Origin: Crocinitomicaceae bacterium
GTDB lineage: Bacteria; Bacteroidota; Bacteroidia; Flavobacteriales_D; Crocinitomicaceae
NCBI GenBank assembly: GCA_030833845.1
Contig: JAURGK010000023.1
Coordinates: 1 to 36,563 of the forward strand
DNA length: 36,563 nt
Direction of reading: 5' to 3'
Shown: positions 17,574 through 26,968 of the stretch, piece after piece
Position numbering within the stretch: position 1 is the stretch's first letter
Layout: the number at the start of each line of letters is the position of its first letter
Translations under genes and position numbers: made by a program
Notes under the pieces: model-generated
Database searches by the model: none
The model's input: the letters and a program-made list of their open reading frames with translations, nothing else
What the model was told of the DNA's origin: nothing

Positions 17574-17580
17574 GAATAAA

Positions 17581-17607
17581 AAAGCCCGATCAAAAAAATC
17601 GGGCTTT
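17581..17607 (-). terminator. Intrinsic terminator of tRNA-Val
   Basis: AAAGCCCGAT (17581-17590) pairs with ATCGGGCTTT (17598-17607) around a CAAAAAA loop. On the - strand the stem is followed by a run of T, so it terminates the tRNA located 2 nt upstream. On the + strand no T-run follows the stem, though it could still mark the 3' end of the exonuclease mRNA. Confidence 0.85.
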
Positions 17608-17608
17608 G

Positions 17609-17683
17609 TGAGTGATACTGGATTCGAACCAGTGACCCCTACCCTGTCAAGGTAGTGCTCTAAACCAACTGAGCTAATCACCC
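17609..17683 (-). tRNA. tRNA-Val (anticodon GAC)
   Basis: The cloverleaf reads on the - strand. Acceptor GGGTGAT pairs with ATCACTC, with one G-T pair. The D arm is TAGCTCAGTTGG. Anticodon stem CTACC/GGTAG encloses the loop TTGACAG, giving anticodon GAC after the invariant T33. The T arm is CTGGTTCGAATCCAG. The mature CCA is not encoded; the discriminator A is followed by CA. A terminator hairpin starts 2 nt after the gene. Confidence 0.96.
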
Positions 17684-17708
17684 GTGGAATGCAAAGATAA
17701 AAGATTTT

Positions 17709-17741
17709 TTGAGCACCAAAGGTCAATAGTATGTAGTTTTA
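17709..17741 (+). promoter_or_regulatory. Putative promoter of ruvC-rnhA
   Basis: TTG at 17709-17711, 22 bases, TAGTTTTA at 17734-17741 (one mismatch from TAnnTTTG), ending 7 nt before the ruvC ATG. It lies in the short divergent gap between tRNA-Val and ruvC. Confidence 0.28.
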
Positions 17742-17748
17742 CAGTACA

Positions 17749-18306
17749 ATGAGTAATGATAAAATCATTTTGGGAATTGACCCCGGGACAACCGTCATGG
17801 GATATGGGCTCATACATATTCAAAAACAAAAACTTGAATTGTTAAATTTTGGCGTCATTCAATTGCATAAAATAGGAACGCATCCCGATAAACTCAAACG
17901 CATTCTTGAAAGGTTGAACGGTTTAATTGCTGAATATAAGCCTGATGAAATGGCTCTAGAGGCACCTTTTTTTGGCAAGAATGTGCAATCGATGCTCAAA
18001 CTGGGAAGAGCTCAGGGGGTAGCAATTGCAGCTGCCTTGAATCACAATATGCCTTTTGAAGAGTATTCACCGAGGCGTGTCAAACAGTCTATAACCGGGA
18101 GCGGTAGTGCTTCAAAGGAGCAGGTAGCGGCCATGCTTCAAAAATTGCTCAATTTCCCTGAAATGCCAAAATATCTTGACGCCACCGATGGTTTAGCAGT
18201 TGCGGTTTGTCATCATTTTTCAAAAGGGGTAGGAGAGCATAATAAAACCAAAGGTGATTCCTGGACTGCTTTTCTTTCTGATAATCCAAATAGACTCAAA
18301 AAATGA
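17749..18306 (+). CDS. ruvC: Crossover junction endodeoxyribonuclease RuvC
   Basis: 185 residues. The four acidic catalytic residues are present: Asp11 (LGIDPGT), Glu71 (LEAPFFGKN), and Asp144 and Asp147 (YLDATDGLAVA). The spacing and the length match RuvC. The protein resolves Holliday junctions together with RuvAB, whose genes are not in this window. Its stop overlaps the rnhA ATG (ATGA), so the two are co-translated. Confidence 0.98.
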   Translation: MSNDKIILGIDPGTTVMGYGLIHIQKQKLELLNFGVIQLHKIGTHPDKLKRILERLNGLIAEYKPDEMALEAPFFGKNVQSMLKLGRAQGVAIAAALNHNMPFEEYSPRRVKQSITGSGSASKEQVAAMLQKLLNFPEMPKYLDATDGLAVAVCHHFSKGVGEHNKTKGDSWTAFLSDNPNRLKK

Positions 18307-18770
18307 GCACGCAAAAAATTCTGGTCTACACCGATGGGTCTTCGAGAGGCAATCCTGGCCCTGGCGGTTTTGGTGTGATTTTAGCGTTTGGCAGCAAGCG
18401 TATGGAATTGAGCCAGGGCTTCAAACATACTACCAACAATCGAATGGAGCTACTGGCCGTCATCGCAGCATTAGAACACATAAAAAATAGATCCTATACA
18501 GTAGTAATTCATTCGGATTCTAAGTATGTCATTGATTCAATTACTAAGGGTTGGGTTTTTGGTTGGGCTAAAAAAAACTTTAAGGACAAAAAAAATCCAG
18601 ATTTGTGGAAGCGTTTTTTAGACTTGTATCCACACTTCAAATTGGAATTTATATGGGTGAAAGGTCATGCTGGCCACGCCGAGAATGAACGCTGTGATCA
18701 ACTTGCAGTGGAAGCTGCAACCTTGGCGCCAAAACACATCGACCATTGGTTTGAGGCCAATCCGAATTAA
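18303..18770 (+). CDS. rnhA: Ribonuclease HI
   Basis: 155 residues. The catalytic acids are Asp11 ([17 protein letters not shown]), Glu49 (NNRMELLAV), Asp72 (HSDSKYV) and Asp132 (NERCDQLA). The VKGHAGH segment carries the catalytic His. It removes RNA from RNA-DNA hybrids. It overlaps ruvC by 4 bp. Its TAA overlaps the stop of convergent metH-C in a TTAA tetranucleotide. Confidence 0.98.
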   Translation: MSTQKILVYTDGSSRGNPGPGGFGVILAFGSKRMELSQGFKHTTNNRMELLAVIAALEHIKNRSYTVVIHSDSKYVIDSITKGWVFGWAKKNFKDKKNPDLWKRFLDLYPHFKLEFIWVKGHAGHAENERCDQLAVEAATLAPKHIDHWFEANPN

Positions 18771-21418
18771 ATTAATACCGAACTGTACCAGCGCTCAATT
18801 GCTTCTACACTTGTGCCTTTTCTGGCGGCGATATCTTGAAGTTGTTCTGCGCTTATCTTTCCAAGACCAAAATATTTAGCATCGGGGTGCGCAAAATACC
18901 AACCACTTACAGATGCGGCAGGCCACATGGCCAAAGATTCTGTTAAACTGACACCAATTTGAGAGGTGACATCTAGAATTTTGAAAATTCCGATTTTTTC
19001 TTGGTGATCGGGGCAGGCCGGATAACCAGGTGCTGGGCGAATGCCGCGGTACTTTTCTGCAATTAGGGCTTGGTTTTCTAAACTTTCATTCGGGGCATAT
19101 CCCCAGCTATGGATCCGTACTTCACGGTGAAGGTATTCAGCAAAGGCTTCGGCCAAACGATCAGCTATTGCCTTGATCATAATAGCATTGTAATCATCCT
19201 GTTGAGATTCGAATTCTTTTAAATAATGCTCAATTCCCAGGCCTGTTGTTACGACAAATGCTCCTATATAATCTTGAATTTGTTGCTCTTTGGGAGCAAT
19301 AAAATCTGCCAATGCTATATTGGGTTGCCCTGCAACTTTTTTAGTTTGTTGCCGAAGCGTCACTTGTTTGTGAATGATTTCACCGGTGTGTTTATCGTAT
19401 AATTCTATGTCATCCCCGGAGGCATTTGCAGGAAAAATACCGCTTAAGCCTTTGCACAATAGTATTTTATCTTTTACTAATTGCTGTAGCATATGCAGTG
19501 CATCTTCATAAACTTTGCTGGCGGCTTGGCCAACAATTGGGTCTTGGAGAAGATCGGGGAATTTCCCATGGAGGTCCCAAGTTTGAAAAAATGGTGTCCA
19601 GTCAATGAATGGTATAAGTTCATCGATGCGCGGTGTGTGCAGTTGAACCCCCAGTTGCTTTGGTTGAGCAATGGTTTGCTTATCGAATATCAATTGGCAT
19701 CGGTTGGCCCTTGCTTGCTCTAAGGTAAGCAGTTCTTTGGCCGCTTGGTGCTTAGCGTGATGGGATCTTATTTTCGAATACTCAGCTCGCAGGGAGCTTA
19801 AAAACTCTTCTTTTTTGGGGCCAAGCAAACTTTCTACAACTGTTACAGACCGAGATGCATCTAAGACATGTACCACAGCACCCGATGGGTAATGTTGCTC
19901 TATTTTTACTGCCGTATGGACCTTTGAAGTTGTAGCTCCTCCGATGAGTAAAGGTATTTGTAAGCCGGCACGTTCCATTTCTTTGGCAAGGTGCACCATT
20001 TCATCAAGTGATGGGGTAATGAGTCCGCTCAATCCAATTGCATCCACGTTTAGTTCAATGGCAGTTTGAATGATAGTTTGGGGCTGAACCATGACTCCTA
20101 AATCAATAATTTCATAGTTGTTGCAGGCCATGACCACCCCAACGATATTCTTACCAATATCGTGGACATCACCTTTGACGGTTGCCAGTAGAATTTTACC
20201 GGAGGCTTGTTGCTGTCCATCTTTGTCTGCCTCAATGAAAGGTAAAAGGTAAGCAACTGCTTTTTTCATGACTCGAGCCGACTTCACAACCTGAGGCAAG
20301 AACATTTGCCCACTGCCAAATAAATCACCTACTTGATTCATTCCATCCATTAATGGCCCTTCGATAACTTCAATTGGACGCTCTACAGATTTTCTTGCTT
20401 CTTCAACATCCGTTTCGATGTAATCCACAATTCCTTTGATGAGCGCGTGTGCGAGCCGTTTTTCAACACTTTGTTGGCGCCATTCAAGTGCTGCAGTTTG
20501 TTGTTTTGCCTCGCCTTTTACTGTCTGAGCAAATTCTAAAAGACGCTCAGTAGCATCCGCTCTGCGATTGAGCAAGACATCTTCCACATGCAACAATAAC
20601 TCGGGTTCAATTTCCGAGTACACCTCTAACATGCTTGGGTTCACAATACCCATGTCCATTCCCTTAGCCGTGGCATGATACAGAAACGCAGCATGCATGG
20701 CCTCTCGCACCTTGTTATTGCCTCTAAATGAAAATGATACATTTGAAACTCCTCCACTGACATGGGCGCCCGGCAAGTTTTCTCTGATCCATTGGGTGGC
20801 TGCAAAAAAGTCTAAAGCGTTATTGGCATGTTCTTCCATGCCCGTACCTACTGGAAAAATATTGGGATCAAAAATGATGTCATCTTTAGGAAAGCCAACC
20901 TGATCTACCAAAATCCTATACGAACGCTCACAAATTTCAATACGACGCTCATAGGAGTCGGCCTGTCCGTTTTCGTCAAAAGCCATCACGATTACAGCAG
21001 CTCCAAAACGTCTGATTTCTCGGGCTTGATCTATAAAAACCTGTTCACCTTCTTTGAGAGAAATTGAATTCACAACGCCTTTGCCCTGTACACATCTTAG
21101 GCCAGCCTGTATGATTTCCCATTTCGATGAATCAATCATGATAGGTATTCGGGCTATATCAGGTTCTGCAGCCAATAAATTCAAAAAACGAATCATCGCG
21201 GCCTTGCCGTCAATCATCCCTTCGTCCATATTGACATCTAAAATTTGTGCTCCGCCTTCTACTTGTTCTCGCGCAACAGCTAAGGCAGATTCAAAATCAC
21301 CTTCTTTGATCATGCGCAAAAAGGCACGCGAACCCGTCACATTGGTGCGTTCACCGATATTGACAAAATTACTTTGTTCGTTAAGAACCAATGCTTCGAG
21401 CCCTGCTAACTTCAACAT
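18767..21418 (-). CDS. metH: Methionine synthase, cobalamin-dependent, C-terminal part (pterin, B12 and activation domains)
   Basis: 883 residues covering three of the four MetH modules. The methyl-THF-binding TIM barrel (about 15-280) begins [16 protein letters not shown]. The B12 cap plus B12-binding domain (about 295-540) has the cobalt-ligating DVHDIG with Asp417, His419 and Gly422. The AdoMet-dependent reactivation domain (about 555-883) includes [12 protein letters not shown]. The homocysteine module is the separate gene immediately upstream with a 1-nt gap. Together they transfer methyl from methyl-THF through cob(I)alamin to homocysteine. Its 3' end overlaps rnhA by 4 bp. Confidence 0.97.
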   Translation of the reverse strand: MLKLAGLEALVLNEQSNFVNIGERTNVTGSRAFLRMIKEGDFESALAVAREQVEGGAQILDVNMDEGMIDGKAAMIRFLNLLAAEPDIARIPIMIDSSKWEIIQAGLRCVQGKGVVNSISLKEGEQVFIDQAREIRRFGAAVIVMAFDENGQADSYERRIEICERSYRILVDQVGFPKDDIIFDPNIFPVGTGMEEHANNALDFFAATQWIRENLPGAHVSGGVSNVSFSFRGNNKVREAMHAAFLYHATAKGMDMGIVNPSMLEVYSEIEPELLLHVEDVLLNRRADATERLLEFAQTVKGEAKQQTAALEWRQQSVEKRLAHALIKGIVDYIETDVEEARKSVERPIEVIEGPLMDGMNQVGDLFGSGQMFLPQVVKSARVMKKAVAYLLPFIEADKDGQQQASGKILLATVKGDVHDIGKNIVGVVMACNNYEIIDLGVMVQPQTIIQTAIELNVDAIGLSGLITPSLDEMVHLAKEMERAGLQIPLLIGGATTSKVHTAVKIEQHYPSGAVVHVLDASRSVTVVESLLGPKKEEFLSSLRAEYSKIRSHHAKHQAAKELLTLEQARANRCQLIFDKQTIAQPKQLGVQLHTPRIDELIPFIDWTPFFQTWDLHGKFPDLLQDPIVGQAASKVYEDALHMLQQLVKDKILLCKGLSGIFPANASGDDIELYDKHTGEIIHKQVTLRQQTKKVAGQPNIALADFIAPKEQQIQDYIGAFVVTTGLGIEHYLKEFESQQDDYNAIMIKAIADRLAEAFAEYLHREVRIHSWGYAPNESLENQALIAEKYRGIRPAPGYPACPDHQEKIGIFKILDVTSQIGVSLTESLAMWPAASVSGWYFAHPDAKYFGLGKISAEQLQDIAARKGTSVEAIERWYSSVLI

Positions 21419-21419
21419 A

Positions 21420-22409
21420 TCACGGATTCCATTTTCTAGGTGAATATTTAGCAGCTACATCAGCTATAGCAGCGATGTGTTCTGGGGTGGTTCCGCAACA
21501 GCCTCCAATCACATTGACTAGGCCTTCTTGCAAAAATTGTTCTATTTGCGCGGCCATCTGCTCAGGACTTTCGTCATAGAGGCCAAATTCATTGGGCAAA
21601 CCTGCATTGGGATGTGCACTTACTGCAAAGGGTGCTTTTTGATTGAGTACTTGTAAATAGGGCCTCATCAAAGAGGCACCAAGTGCACAGTTCAATCCTA
21701 TGCTTAAGAGGGGCATGTGCGAAAGAGAAATCAAGAAAGCCTCTGTGGTTTGTCCAGTTAGGGTACGGCCTGATTGGTCGGTTATTGTCCCTGAAACCAT
21801 GATAGGTAGTTTTTGTTTTCGTTGATCAAAAACAACTTCACAAGCATACAATGCTGCCTTGGCATTGAGGGTGTCAAAAACAGTTTCAATTAACAGTATG
21901 TCAACACCTCCATCAATTAACGCGCCAATTTGCTGGCTATAAGCCATGACTAAACTATCAAAATCTATAGCCCTAAATCCTGGGTCATTCACGTCTGGCG
22001 AAATAGAAGCAGTTCGGTTGGTTGGCCCAATGGAACCGGCTACAAAACGAGGTTTGTCAGTAAACTCATTGGCAACCTCTTTGGCAATTTTTGCACCTTG
22101 ATAATTAATTTGATAGACTGCATCTTGCAAGTCGTAGTCTGCTTGTGCGATTGTGGTGCCAGAAAAGGTGTTGGTTTCGATGATGTCAGCACCGGCCATC
22201 AGGTAGGCACGATGGATATCTTTTATGATTTGGGGCCTCGTAATAGAAAGTAAATCATTATTCCCTTTTAATGGTTTTGTATGGTTGTCAAAAAAACCGT
22301 CTCGGAAATCAGATTCATCGAGCTGATGTCGTTGAATCATAGTGCCCATTGCCCCATCTAAGACGAGAATGCGTTGCTGTATGGCTTTTATTAAGGTGCT
22401 GTTGGTCAT
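21420..22409 (-). CDS. metH: Methionine synthase, homocysteine-binding part (split MetH N-terminal module)
   Basis: 329 residues from the ATG at 22409. A GTG ten codons upstream would add [10 protein letters not shown] and lies only 7 nt after the riboswitch, so ATG is preferred. The barrel starts [15 protein letters not shown]. The zinc-binding cysteines are in GLNCALG and in [12 protein letters not shown]. It ends at the barrel and carries no pterin or B12 domain; those are in the next gene. The TGA stop and the downstream ATG are separated by one base (TGATATG), so the two subunits are likely made in equal amounts. It is controlled by a SAM-I riboswitch. Confidence 0.95.
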   Translation of the reverse strand: MTNSTLIKAIQQRILVLDGAMGTMIQRHQLDESDFRDGFFDNHTKPLKGNNDLLSITRPQIIKDIHRAYLMAGADIIETNTFSGTTIAQADYDLQDAVYQINYQGAKIAKEVANEFTDKPRFVAGSIGPTNRTASISPDVNDPGFRAIDFDSLVMAYSQQIGALIDGGVDILLIETVFDTLNAKAALYACEVVFDQRKQKLPIMVSGTITDQSGRTLTGQTTEAFLISLSHMPLLSIGLNCALGASLMRPYLQVLNQKAPFAVSAHPNAGLPNEFGLYDESPEQMAAQIEQFLQEGLVNVIGGCCGTTPEHIAAIADVAAKYSPRKWNP

Positions 22410-22446
22410 AAAATACTTTGTGAAAGGTAGAAACAGCACGTTTCAA

Positions 22447-22545
22447 CTTATCTTTTCCCAAATGAGGGATCGGATTTGGCACCTTTACAGTTTTGTGAGG
22501 TTGCCAAGGTTTCTTAGGGCCTGTCCCTCCACCTTTCTTAATAAG
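22447..22545 (-). promoter_or_regulatory. SAM-I (S-box) riboswitch upstream of split metH
   Basis: The - strand RNA contains the S-box core in order: AAGAAAGGTGGAGGGAC, then AGGCCCTAAGAAACC, then TTGGCAACC, then AAAGGTGCCAAATCC. P1 is closed by CTTATT (22545-22540) pairing with GATAAG (22452-22447). The order, spacing and core bases match SAM-I. It lies between a Bacteroidota promoter and the metH-N start, as expected for feedback by S-adenosylmethionine. No U-tract terminator follows in the 37 nt before the ATG, only a weak GAAAC/GTTTC hairpin, so control is probably translational. Confidence 0.93.
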
Positions 22546-22565
22546 TTTATAAGAATGAACTTGTG

Positions 22566-22594
22566 CAAAGTTACGGAGCTTTTGGCAATTACAA
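22566..22594 (-). promoter_or_regulatory. Promoter of metH operon
   Basis: On the - strand TTG (22594-22592) is followed after 18 bases by TAACTTTG (22573-22566), an exact fit to TAnnTTTG. Transcription would start near 22561, about 15 nt before the riboswitch. The TTG overlaps the last codons of dprA, so metH is transcribed independently of, or in addition to, read-through from dprA. Confidence 0.7.
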
Positions 22595-23689
22595 AGGTAA
22601 TCGGTATCGATTTCCACCTAAATTTTCAAGTACCCCGGAGAGTTCTAATTCGAATAAATTGACACTCACTTCCGCAACGGGTAATTTTATTGCAATTACG
22701 AGTTCATCAATAGTCCAAGTGCTTCGACATTGAAATGATTTTATAATGTGTTGCTGTGTTGTATTTTTATATGGATAGTTTTCAGCTTTCGCTATTTGGC
22801 TTTTATTTGTCCAATCCATTTGATCGATGAATTCTTGGGTATTAGTGATCAAATGCGCTTGCTGATTTTGAATCAATTGATGACAACCCGCAGATTCTGA
22901 ATTGAAAACTTGGCCAGGAAAGGCAAAAACTTCGCGATTGTAATCATTGGCTAGTTGCGCAGTAATCAAGGAGCCGCCATTTTTTTTACTTTCAATGACT
23001 ACAACCGCATCTGAAAGTCCGGCAATGATTCTATTGCGCATCGGAAAATTCATTTTATCGGGTTTAGTTCCAACGAGAAATTCAGAAATAAGCCCGCCAT
23101 TTGCTAATAGTTGTTGTGCCAAAGTTCGATTTTGGGCAGGATAGATTTTATCTATACCGTGACCCAAAACCCCCATGGTCATTCGATTTTGATCAAGACA
23201 GATTTGATGGGCTGTTGCGTCAATCCCCCTCGCGAGCCCACTAACAATGACAATATTTTCGGGTAAGTTGGAAATAAATTCTGCAACTATATTTTTACCG
23301 TAGTCTGTTTGCTGTCGACTGCCCACAATAGCAATTAGTCTTGATGAATTCCAAAACGGTGAATTCCCCCGATAAAACAAGCCAATCGGTGCATCAGGGC
23401 AATGTCGCAATTTTATTGGATAGGTAGGATCGGTAATAAAATGATAGCTGAGGTCGGCATTGTCAAAATATGGTAATTGGGTTTGGGCTCTTAATAAGGC
23501 TGAATTACGATCAGTTCTTTCCAATTGGGCTAGGGGGATGCTTGTCAGTTGGTGTAGTTCTTTGATCTTCATTGTGAAGAAATCTGCAGGGTTATCAAGA
23601 ATTTTTAAAATTCTGCGCGCTCTAATTGGGCCTATACCATTGAGTTGGGTAAAGGCAATCTTGTATAATAAGTCGTTTTGATTCATCAT
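22589..23689 (-). CDS. dprA: DNA-processing protein DprA
   Basis: About 366 residues from the Met at 23689; the frame stays open to an ATG at 23737. The N-terminus starting MNQNDLLYKIAFTQLNGIGPIRARRIL aligns best with family starts. An N-terminal helix-hairpin-helix (GIGPIRARRIL) precedes the Rossmann-fold DprA domain with IAIVGSRQQTDYG, VSGLARGIDATAHQ, VLGHGIDKIYPAQN and the AFPGQVFNSESAGCHQLI segments. A C-terminal winged-helix follows (STWTIDELVIAI...VLENLGGNRYRL). It binds ssDNA and loads RecA during natural transformation. The 3' end overlaps the metH promoter. Confidence 0.95.
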   Translation of the reverse strand: MMNQNDLLYKIAFTQLNGIGPIRARRILKILDNPADFFTMKIKELHQLTSIPLAQLERTDRNSALLRAQTQLPYFDNADLSYHFITDPTYPIKLRHCPDAPIGLFYRGNSPFWNSSRLIAIVGSRQQTDYGKNIVAEFISNLPENIVIVSGLARGIDATAHQICLDQNRMTMGVLGHGIDKIYPAQNRTLAQQLLANGGLISEFLVGTKPDKMNFPMRNRIIAGLSDAVVVIESKKNGGSLITAQLANDYNREVFAFPGQVFNSESAGCHQLIQNQQAHLITNTQEFIDQMDWTNKSQIAKAENYPYKNTTQQHIIKSFQCRSTWTIDELVIAIKLPVAEVSVNLFELELSGVLENLGGNRYRLPL

Positions 23690-23833
23690 TTGGTCAAAGT
23701 CTTTGGTTAAAATTAACGCTAGTGAATTGGCTGTCATTCCGTATTTTTAGGGATAGATGGTCCTTGGTTAAGAAAAAATACCGAAGGAAAAGTCAGTTAA
23801 ATCATTTAAATTCGCTCATATCAAATTATTACG

Positions 23834-26221
23834 ATGCGCTTTTTAGTATTATTTCTGGTTTGCTATTGCCACAATGTCACAGCGCAGCTGATTGAATTAG
23901 AGGTGCTCGATCGCCAAACAAATGCACGGATAGAAGACGTCGTTTGCAGTTTCAAAAATGGCAAACCGATCAAATCACAAAACGGTTCTTTGAAATTTGA
24001 GCCGCCTTATTACCCCATTGATCTAATTATCAAGGCTCCGTTTTATGTTTCAGATACCTTGCATTTAAATGAATTGCCCCCTGCAATTATTCAAGTGTAT
24101 CTCCAAGCTCAAATCCAAGAGCAAAAAACAGTTGTGGTTAGCGCCGGAAAAAGAAGTCAAGCCATAGAAGAGGTACCTGTTTCTATGGAAATTCTTCGCC
24201 CTCAACTTATCGATCATAAGGGCATCACAGATCTTGAGCAAGCCGTAGACCAGACGCCAGGAGTTTATACCATGGACGGTCAAGTTTCAATAAGAGGAGG
24301 CTCTGGCTTTGCCTACGGCACAGGAAGTCGTGTTTTGTTATTGTGGAATGGCATGCCACTTTTATCGGGATATGCTGGTGATACCCAATGGAATGCCATT
24401 CCTATGGAACAAGCCAGTCAGGTGGAAGTGATGAAGGGAGCAGCATCGGTGCTTTATGGAAGTGGGGCCCTCAACGGCGTAATTGCGTTAACAGAAACCA
24501 CACCTTCTTGGACACCAGTCACCAAAGTAAAAATGCAATATGGCTTATATGGCAACCCTCGAAGAAGCTCATTGAAGTGGTGGAGTACACCACCTATGAA
24601 TCAGCAACTAGAGGTATTTCATAGTAAAATGAAAACTCGCCTTGGTTACACCATTTCTACAACTGGCTACCATAATGATGGATACCGCATTGGTGAATCT
24701 GAATTCAGAGCAAGGGTTTCGGGAACAATTTATGCTCGGCCCATTCTAGACAAACGCTTGAAGGCTGGATTGGGTTATAATTTTCAAGTTCAAAAAACAG
24801 GCAGTTTTTTGATTTGGCAAAGTGATTCATTAGGATACACGCCGAGTGGTTACGGAGATACCACTTCGGGTGCATCAACACTAAGTTATAATTTTGGCCA
24901 GCGACTTTTCATTGATCCGTACGCCAAATATATCGACACCAAAGACAACCTGCATCAACTCAAAACAAGAGTTTATTGGGTTTCAAATGAAAATCTGAGC
25001 AATGCCAATCAAAGCAATGCTGCAACGATTTATTTCGCAGACTATACCTTTCAACATAAATTTAGTGCTGGGAGTACTTTGAGCGCCGGAGCAACGGCTA
25101 TTGAAAATATTGTAAGGTCTCAGCTTTTTGGCGACCACCAATCTGAAAATTATGCAGCCTACAGTCAATTAGAGCTGCATAAAAATAAGTTGGATATAAG
25201 TGCCGGGATGCGCCTGGAATATTTCAAAATGGATGGCAGCACACCAGATTCTCAGTATCTTTTACCTGGTAAAGATTCTACAAGTATGCCTGTTTATCCT
25301 GTTTTGCGAACAGGTTTGCACTACGAGTTAAATCCCTACACGCATTTAAGAGCCAGCTTAGGTCAAGGGGTTAGGTATCCGAGCGTGGCCGAGCGCTACA
25401 CCCAAACCTCTGTTGGTGCACTCAATATATTCCCTAATCCTCAATTGCAACCAGAGAAAGGATGGGCCGCTGAAATAGGAATTAAACAAGGAATTAAAAT
25501 TGGGGCTTGGAAAGCCATGTTTGACGCAGCTATTTTTGTAAATGAGTATAGCAACATGATGGAATTCTCTTTTGTGTACTACAATCCAATTTCCCAGCAG
25601 GCGCTCAATCCATTGAATCCAACCCCTGAAGACATTGAATTCTTGACTAGCGGGTTGTACAACATTTCTGATTGGGTTGGTTTTCAAGCCCAAAACGCTG
25701 AAAAAGCCCGCATTTCTGGTCTGGATTTATCTTTTAATTCAAAAGGTAAATTAGGTAAAATTGAATTAATTTCTTTGCTTGGCTATACCTACATGAATCC
25801 GATCTCTTTAAACACCAATCCACAATATGTTGCTAATTTTTCAGACACAAGTAGTCATATGCTCAAATACCGTTTTAAGCATTTAGCAAAAGCAGATATT
25901 GAAGCCAATTACCAGAAATTATGCCTGGGTGCTTCAATGCGATACAACAGCTTTATGCAGAATATTGACCGTGTCTTTGAAGATGATCTCGATCCTTCTC
26001 TGACCTCAGAAGTATACATTCTGCCAGGGCTTAAAGCTTATCGCCAACAGTACGATAAGGGTAATTTGGTGTTTGATTTGCGTTTGGCTTATGTTCACAA
26101 CGAGCATTATCGATTTTCCTTCATAGTAAACAACCTTCTCAATGCTGAAACCACCTCGCGGCCAGGTGACATTCAAGCACCTCGAAATTTTCTGATTCAA
26201 CTACAAGCATATTTTAAATGA
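23834..26221 (+). CDS. TonB-dependent outer-membrane receptor
   Basis: 795 residues. A signal peptide (to about residue 17, ending VTAQ) is followed by a short carboxypeptidase-D regulatory-like beta domain (about 18-95). The plug domain (about 98-215) has VSIRGGSGFAYGTGSRVLLLWNGMPL and VEVMKGAASVLYGSGALNGVI, and a C-terminal beta barrel ends in aromatic QLQAYFK. It imports a ligand using TonB-ExbBD energy. Ligand is unknown; with no SusD partner, a siderophore, metal complex or cobalamin is as likely as a glycan. The stop overlaps the kdsB ATG by 4 bp. Confidence 0.95.
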   Translation: MRFLVLFLVCYCHNVTAQLIELEVLDRQTNARIEDVVCSFKNGKPIKSQNGSLKFEPPYYPIDLIIKAPFYVSDTLHLNELPPAIIQVYLQAQIQEQKTVVVSAGKRSQAIEEVPVSMEILRPQLIDHKGITDLEQAVDQTPGVYTMDGQVSIRGGSGFAYGTGSRVLLLWNGMPLLSGYAGDTQWNAIPMEQASQVEVMKGAASVLYGSGALNGVIALTETTPSWTPVTKVKMQYGLYGNPRRSSLKWWSTPPMNQQLEVFHSKMKTRLGYTISTTGYHNDGYRIGESEFRARVSGTIYARPILDKRLKAGLGYNFQVQKTGSFLIWQSDSLGYTPSGYGDTTSGASTLSYNFGQRLFIDPYAKYIDTKDNLHQLKTRVYWVSNENLSNANQSNAATIYFADYTFQHKFSAGSTLSAGATAIENIVRSQLFGDHQSENYAAYSQLELHKNKLDISAGMRLEYFKMDGSTPDSQYLLPGKDSTSMPVYPVLRTGLHYELNPYTHLRASLGQGVRYPSVAERYTQTSVGALNIFPNPQLQPEKGWAAEIGIKQGIKIGAWKAMFDAAIFVNEYSNMMEFSFVYYNPISQQALNPLNPTPEDIEFLTSGLYNISDWVGFQAQNAEKARISGLDLSFNSKGKLGKIELISLLGYTYMNPISLNTNPQYVANFSDTSSHMLKYRFKHLAKADIEANYQKLCLGASMRYNSFMQNIDRVFEDDLDPSLTSEVYILPGLKAYRQQYDKGNLVFDLRLAYVHNEHYRFSFIVNNLLNAETTSRPGDIQAPRNFLIQLQAYFK

Positions 26222-26940
26222 AAGTCCTAGGAATTATTCCTTCAAGATACCAATCAAGTCGATTTATAGGTAAGCCCCTCATTGATCTCAAAGGGAAAAC
26301 TATGATTGAGCGCGTTTATAATGGAGCGAGTAAAGCAGCATCCATTGACACCTTGGTTGTTGCCACCGACGATCAACGAATTTTTGATGAGGTCCTGAGA
26401 TTTGGTGGCAAGGCACTCATGACAAACACAAGGCACCAAAGCGGCACTGATCGTTGTGCTGAAGTTCTTGGGCATTTCCCAGACTTCGACATTGTGATTA
26501 ACATACAAGGCGATGAGCCTTTGGTTTCGGCCGAGCAACTCGAACAATTGCTCAGTGCATTTGAAGACCCATCAGTTCAAATTGCCACCCTGGTGCATCC
26601 TTGGGTGAGTAGCTCGGACCTTGAAAATGTCAACCGCATTAAAGTTTTGGCAAATCATGAGCAAAATGCAATATATTTTTCTCGCAGTTCGTTGCCAAAT
26701 TTGCATTATGCCAAACACCAAGAATTTCCATGGTTGCGACATATTGGACTGTATGCCTATCGGGTTGTGACACTGCATAAAATCTCACAATTAGATCCTT
26801 GTTTATTAGAACAGGCTGAATCTCTAGAGCAATTGCGTTGGCTCTACTATGGTTTTCCCATTCGTTTGGTAACGACAACGATCGAGACGCCCAATATCGA
26901 TGTACCAGCAGATGTAGAAAAAGTCTTGCCTTTTTTGTAA
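26218..26940 (+). CDS. kdsB: 3-deoxy-manno-octulosonate cytidylyltransferase
   Basis: 240 residues, the usual KdsB length. The N-terminal VLGIIPSRYQSSRFIGKPL is the nucleotide-binding motif. VVATDDQRI, SGTDRCAEV and NIQGDEPLV carry the Mg/CTP contacts, and the C-terminal IETPNIDVPADVEKV is typical. It activates Kdo with CTP for lipopolysaccharide inner-core synthesis in the cytoplasm. It overlaps the TonB receptor gene by 4 bp, so the two envelope genes share a transcript. Confidence 0.97.
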   Translation: MKVLGIIPSRYQSSRFIGKPLIDLKGKTMIERVYNGASKAASIDTLVVATDDQRIFDEVLRFGGKALMTNTRHQSGTDRCAEVLGHFPDFDIVINIQGDEPLVSAEQLEQLLSAFEDPSVQIATLVHPWVSSSDLENVNRIKVLANHEQNAIYFSRSSLPNLHYAKHQEFPWLRHIGLYAYRVVTLHKISQLDPCLLEQAESLEQLRWLYYGFPIRLVTTTIETPNIDVPADVEKVLPFL

Positions 26941-26964
26941 TCTGCACAGACTTTTGTAAATTTG
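26935..26964 (+). promoter_or_regulatory. Putative promoter of the HU-SPOR gene
   Basis: TTG at 26935-26937, 19 bases, TAAATTTG at 26957-26964: an exact match to both boxes of the Bacteroidota consensus. The -7 box ends 4 nt before the ATG at 26969, so the predicted transcript starts at or beside the A of the start codon. The TTG box overlaps the kdsB stop. Confidence 0.5.
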
Positions 26965-26968
26965 TTAG

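Noticed and set aside
17609..17683. tRNA-Asp (GTC)
   Set aside because: A quick reading of TGTC in the + strand suggests Asp, but the gene is on the - strand with loop TTGACAG and anticodon GAC, so it is Val.
18767..22409. metH broken by a frameshift
   Set aside because: Both halves begin and end at module borders with their own start and stop and intact motifs, matching the known split form.
22315..22617. A 100-codon open frame on the - strand across the metH leader
   Set aside because: It coincides with the SAM-I riboswitch and its promoter and runs out of frame into metH-N; base conservation there is explained by the RNA.
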